From Merdivivens faecigallinarum (GTDB lineage: Bacteria; Bacteroidota; Bacteroidia; Bacteroidales; UBA932): a stretch of 7,737 nucleotides of DNA. The stretch spans positions 1-7,737 of the forward strand of contig JADILY010000164.1 of the NCBI GenBank assembly GCA_017695055.1, in the 5' to 3' direction. The notes beneath the pieces are model-generated. The model saw nothing but the letters and a program-made list of their open reading frames with translations. It searched no databases and was not told the origin of the DNA. Of the stretch, positions 6,918 to 7,737 are shown piece by piece. The first letter of the stretch is position 1. Every line of letters starts with the position of its first letter. Position numbers and translations under genes: made by a program.

Positions 6918-6938
6918 GTGCCAAAAATATAATGGCAC
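6918..6938. promoter_or_regulatory. Inverted repeat GTGCCA-N9-TGGCAC, candidate operator between lon and HU
   Basis: Two perfect 6-bp arms (6918-6923 and 6933-6938) are separated by 9 A/T-only bases, a geometry typical of dimeric helix-turn-helix operators. The left arm overlaps the candidate lon -7 box (6922-6929), so a bound protein could block lon. The N9 spacing recalls CIRCE but the arms do not match TTAGCACTC. The factor is unknown; a chance repeat is possible. Confidence 0.4.
6922..6929 (-). promoter_or_regulatory. Candidate lon promoter (-7 box)
   Basis: On the minus strand this reads TATTTTTG, which fits TAnnTTTG, followed by GC. It would give a leader of roughly 60 nt to the lon ATG. 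No TTTG lies at the expected upstream spacing, so support is from the -7 box alone. Confidence 0.4.
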
Positions 6939-6966
6939 TGATTTTAAGTATATTTGGAAAATTTGT

Positions 6967-6997
6967 TTTGCAGTTTCAAAAATAAAGTCTACTTTTG
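6967..6997 (+). promoter_or_regulatory. Predicted HU promoter (-33 TTTG, -7 TACTTTTG)
   Basis: TTTG (6967-6970), a 19-nt spacer, then TACTTTTG (6990-6997) match the Bacteroidota housekeeping sigma consensus at the usual spacing. The predicted start is near 7003, about 30 nt before the HU ATG. A second -7-like box, TATATTTG, lies at 6949-6956 without a matching upstream element. This is the strongest promoter in the window, as expected for an abundant nucleoid protein; it probably also serves the microprotein and rng, since no other box is seen before them. Confidence 0.75.
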
Positions 6998-7003
6998 CAG
7001 TCC

Positions 7004-7014
7004 TAATCGGATTA
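7004..7014. repeat. Inverted repeat TAATC-G-GATTA at the predicted HU transcription start
   Basis: Two 5-bp arms flank one base, starting 7 nt after the HU -7 box, so the element covers the predicted start site and early leader. A short palindrome also sits at the same place after the CoA-transferase promoter (401-412). Could be an operator half-site pair or chance. Confidence 0.3.
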
Positions 7015-7032
7015 ATATAAAAGGATATAGTT

Positions 7033-7311
7033 ATGACTAAAGCAGAAATCGTATCAAAAGTTGCTAAGGCAACAGGTGTCGAGAAAGCAACCGTGAACGC
7101 CGTGGTTCAATCTTTCATGGAAAACGTAAAAGACTCTCTTGCAAAGGAAAAACCGGTTTATCTTCGCGGATTCGGCAGCTTCATCATCAAACACAGGGCA
7201 AAAAAGACGGCAAGGAACATCCTCAAGGAAACTACAATGGTTATTCCGGAACACAACATCCCGGCATTCAAACCATCGAAGACTTTCGTTGAAATGATCA
7301 AAAACAAATAA
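7033..7311 (+). CDS. HU/IHF-family DNA-binding protein
   Basis: A 92-residue nucleoid protein of normal HU length that should bind and bend DNA as a dimer. Seen: N-terminal helices beginning MTKAEIVSKVAKATG (1-15), the RGFGSF turn (45-50) leading into the beta sheet, the long DNA-binding arm (about 53-76) and the return segment NIPAFKPSK (75-83) before the C-terminal helix. The arm has RNILKET where canonical HU has RNPQTGK. Counting to the conserved N75 shows the same spacing, so I63 replaces the proline that normally intercalates between base pairs. As I recall, this arm type is common in Bacteroidota, so bending may differ from E. coli HU. The leader GGATATAGTTATG is A/T-rich without a clear SD. 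It is the first gene of a cluster with the microprotein (26 nt downstream) and rng. Which HU paralogue it is cannot be decided here. Confidence 0.95.
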   Translation: MTKAEIVSKVAKATGVEKATVNAVVQSFMENVKDSLAKEKPVYLRGFGSFIIKHRAKKTARNILKETTMVIPEHNIPAFKPSKTFVEMIKNK

Positions 7312-7337
7312 CATATCTTATTATAACATTTTTTAAT

Positions 7338-7430
7338 ATGCCAAGCGGTAAAAAAAGAAAAAGACATAAAATGGCTACGCACAAACGTAAAAAACGTTTG
7401 CGCAAGAACCGCCATAAGAAGAGAAAATAA
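7338..7430 (+). CDS. 30-residue highly basic microprotein, COX24/AURKAIP1-like (bS22-like)
   Basis: ATG at 7338 opens a 30-codon frame ending TAA at 7428-7430. The product begins MPSGKKRKRHKMATHKRKK and ends RLRKNRHKKRK. It is almost entirely Lys, Arg and His, with no acidic residue, so it must bind nucleic acid, most likely rRNA. Aligning the inner methionine (M12) with mycobacterial bS22-type sequences as I remember them matches an ungapped pattern of K, L and R positions: KM, then HKRKK, L18-region RLRK, then R..KRK. This suggests the COX24/AURKAIP1 family, which includes a small-subunit ribosomal protein in actinobacteria and mitoribosomes. An internal start at M12 would leave 19 residues. 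It lies 26 nt after HU and 72 nt before rng, and appears to share the HU promoter. Coding status is supported by the extreme composition and gene context; family assignment is moderate because it is based on recalled homologues. Confidence 0.75.
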   Translation: MPSGKKRKRHKMATHKRKKRLRKNRHKKRK

Positions 7431-7459
7431 TCTTCTGATGTCAGATTAACAATGTATCA

Positions 7460-7486
7460 GGAGGGTGTCGGAAAGAGGCACCCTCT
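7460..7486 (+). promoter_or_regulatory. Stem-loop just upstream of rng
   Basis: GAGGGTG (7461-7467) pairs perfectly with CACCCTC (7479-7485). Inner T-G and C-G pairs and an outer G-T pair extend the stem to about 10 bp around a 7-nt loop (7470-7476). It is followed by TCTTGATT and then an A run, not a T tract, so it is a poor intrinsic terminator on the plus strand. It ends 16 nt before the preferred rng ATG. Its 5' arm hides AGGAGG (7459-7464). Possible roles are attenuation, mRNA processing or RNase G self-control; alternatively it is coding if rng starts at 7452. Confidence 0.5.
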
Positions 7487-7502
7487 CTTGATTAAAAAAG
7501 TA

Positions 7503-7737
7503 ATGGAGAAAGAAAAAGCAAGCGAAAAGGATTTGGTCATAGACGTAGACCAAAACGAGGTCACGATTGCTCTATTGGAAAACCACAGGTTGGTAGAACT
7601 GAACAAAGAAAGCCATGACGGACGAAGATACGCAGTTGGAGACGTTTACCTCGGTAGGGTAAAGAAACTGCTGCCGGCCCTCAACGCCGCATTCGTGGAC
7701 ATAGGCGACGAAAAAGAGGCTTTCATACACTATCTTG
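7503..7737 (+). CDS. rng: Ribonuclease G/E family protein (partial, 5' end only)
   Basis: RNase G/E enzymes are cytosolic endoribonucleases that process rRNA ends and start mRNA decay, cutting single-stranded A/U-rich RNA near 5'-monophosphate ends. The first 78 codons are visible; the window ends inside the N-terminal S1-containing region. Seen: KDLVIDVDQNEVTIALLEN (9-27) and the conserved VGDVYLGRVKKLLPALNAAF (45-64) followed by VDIGDEKEAFIHYL, all typical of the family N-terminus. The catalytic DEAD-like Mg site and Zn-link lie beyond the end. ATG at 7503 is preferred because it puts the start close to the usual (M)xxxLVIDV opening. An in-frame ATG at 7452 (17 more codons, no stop between) and TTG at 7488 are also open; using 7452 would place the hairpin in coding sequence. 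It is probably co-transcribed with HU and the microprotein. Confidence 0.93.
   Translation, partial: MEKEKASEKDLVIDVDQNEVTIALLENHRLVELNKESHDGRRYAVGDVYLGRVKKLLPALNAAFVDIGDEKEAFIHYL

Noticed and set aside
6924..6938. CIRCE (HrcA) heat-shock element upstream of lon
   Set aside because: The N9 spacing matches, but the arms GTGCCA/TGGCAC do not match the CIRCE arms TTAGCACTC/GAGTGCTAA.
7460..7502. Intrinsic terminator separating the HU-microprotein transcript from rng
   Set aside because: The stem is good but is followed by TCTTGATT and an A run instead of a T tract, and there is no separate promoter for rng after it.
1..7737. Mobile element, CRISPR array, toxin-antitoxin or defence island
   Set aside because: No transposase, integrase, spaced repeats, terminal inverted repeats or small toxin-antitoxin pair were found; all genes are housekeeping or metabolic types. 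MazG here is the pyrophosphohydrolase, and no mazEF pair is seen.

Overview
This window looks like ordinary chromosome from a member of the Bacteroidota, most likely a gut-type Bacteroidales. Several independent signs agree. Promoters match the Bacteroidota -7 element TAnnTTTG. Leaders are A-rich and mostly lack Shine-Dalgarno sequences. An exported DUF5106/thioredoxin-like protein is present, and the HU protein has a Bacteroidota-type arm. I see no insertion sequence, phage gene, CRISPR array, tRNA or rRNA. Genus cannot be fixed from the sequence alone.

Left part (1-3774). A 5'-terminal mazG fragment (NTP pyrophosphohydrolase, minus strand) diverges from a three-gene plus-strand operon across a 124-bp intergenic region. 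The operon holds an acetyl-CoA hydrolase/CoA-transferase, coaD (phosphopantetheine adenylyltransferase, one step before CoA), and a secreted protein with two thioredoxin-like domains. The last two overlap by ATGA. The intergenic region packs two back-to-back -7 boxes, a perfect 12-bp palindrome near the predicted transcription start, and an 8-bp tandem repeat against the start codon.

Middle part (3755-6852). The minus-strand pair lon-ung (ATP-dependent protease, then uracil-DNA glycosylase 11 nt downstream) runs convergently into the operon above. The two converging genes overlap by 20 bp at their 3' ends and no terminator is visible between them.

Right part (6853-7737). A 180-bp intergenic region separates lon from a divergent plus-strand cluster: an HU-family DNA-binding protein, a 30-residue extremely basic microprotein resembling the COX24/bS22 family, and the start of an RNase G/E gene (cut by the window end). 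The region carries a textbook Bacteroidota promoter for HU and a GTGCCA-N9-TGGCAC inverted repeat over the candidate lon promoter. A 9-10 bp hairpin lies just upstream of the RNase G start.

The genes are mainly housekeeping: nucleotide-pool and DNA hygiene (mazG, ung), protein quality control (lon), nucleoid and RNA metabolism (HU, microprotein, rng), and CoA metabolism. I found no clear new defence or mobile system. The points most worth checking are the microprotein, the duplicated DUF5106-thioredoxin protein, the CoA-transferase/coaD pairing and the compact intergenic regulatory structures.
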